From AP-15 sp963703665 (GTDB taxonomy: Bacteria > Pseudomonadota > Alphaproteobacteria > ATCC43930 > CGMCC-115725), in the NCBI GenBank assembly GCA_963703665.1, contig CAVPFB010000009.1, positions 24,993 to 88,992 of the forward strand: a DNA stretch of 64,000 nucleotides, written 5' to 3'. Below, one piece after another: positions 63,881-64,000 of this stretch (its first letter is position 1; each line of letters starts with the position of its first letter). Both the position numbers and the translations under genes were made by a program. The notes under the pieces are model-generated. The model made no database searches and was not told where the DNA came from. It saw nothing but the letters and a program-made list of their open reading frames with translations.

Positions 63881-64000
63881 CGCAGAGGCTTCTCGGAAAC
63901 GGAGCCCGACCTCGGTTTAACGGCGCGTTGCTCGAATCGCGTACGAGATTTATGGCTCAGGCCGCTTTAAGCCAAATCTGCTAAAATACTTACGCCCTAG

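Overview
The window is high-GC DNA from an alphaproteobacterium. The evidence is the gene order rimP-nusA-ylxR-infB-rbfA-truB-rpsO-pnp, two Irr-type Fur-family regulators carrying the DHHHFF heme/iron motif, a class II DAHP synthase and a DUF992 protein. Two Irr copies would suit a Rhizobiales-like lineage, but the species cannot be named from sequence alone. No rRNA, tRNA or CRISPR array was seen.

Layout. 1-2886 (+): 3' end of a Kup potassium transporter, galactose mutarotase, and a membrane-anchored SDR. 2883-14688 (-): one translationally coupled respiratory operon, actABCDEF (alternative complex III), a small membrane protein, SCO, and coxB-coxA-coxC-coxD of an A2-type caa3 oxygen reductase. 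It would take electrons from quinol through ActA/ActE c-hemes to the CoxB cytochrome c domain and then to O2. 14796-18617: two gene remnants, a YkoP-like protein, a family 2 glycosyltransferase and an AI-2E-type permease. 18849-23961 (-): a four-gene overlapping operon of a GMC flavoprotein, its small subunit, an internally duplicated membrane protein and a pyruvate-oxidase-like TPP enzyme. 24171-29847: SDRs, DUF992, an IS630 element, DUF4345, an RlmM-like methyltransferase and a sirtuin.

30004-33875 is an accessory island. A decayed prfC 5' copy, a PIN toxin-antitoxin pair and a second prfC are followed by a BrnT toxin and a BrnA-like N-terminus joined to an HTH/NucS-type nuclease. 33974-38755 (-): three tandem paralogous MFS transporters, each with a similar 20-bp upstream element. 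39058-43980: nicotinate phosphoribosyltransferase-like protein, DAHP synthase, a small membrane protein, a TauD dioxygenase and a TPR protein. 44000-51428: an iron/redox district with DUF3501, a shortened Fe-S protein, a rubrerythrin remnant, irr, NHL, DUF1501, DUF1800 and a second irr. 51490-53687: nitronate monooxygenase-like protein and glycerophosphodiesterase. 53684-63321 (-): the translation/RNA operon from rimP to pnp. The window ends in an autotransporter remnant.

Quality caveat: single-base frameshifts break about twenty otherwise well-conserved genes, including rpsO, infB, nusA and pnp, while other long genes (actB, coxA, the MFS genes) are open. Most of these breaks look like base-calling or assembly indels rather than real pseudogenes. 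Broken housekeeping genes are therefore reported as CDS with their frameshifts stated, and only true remnants as pseudogenes.
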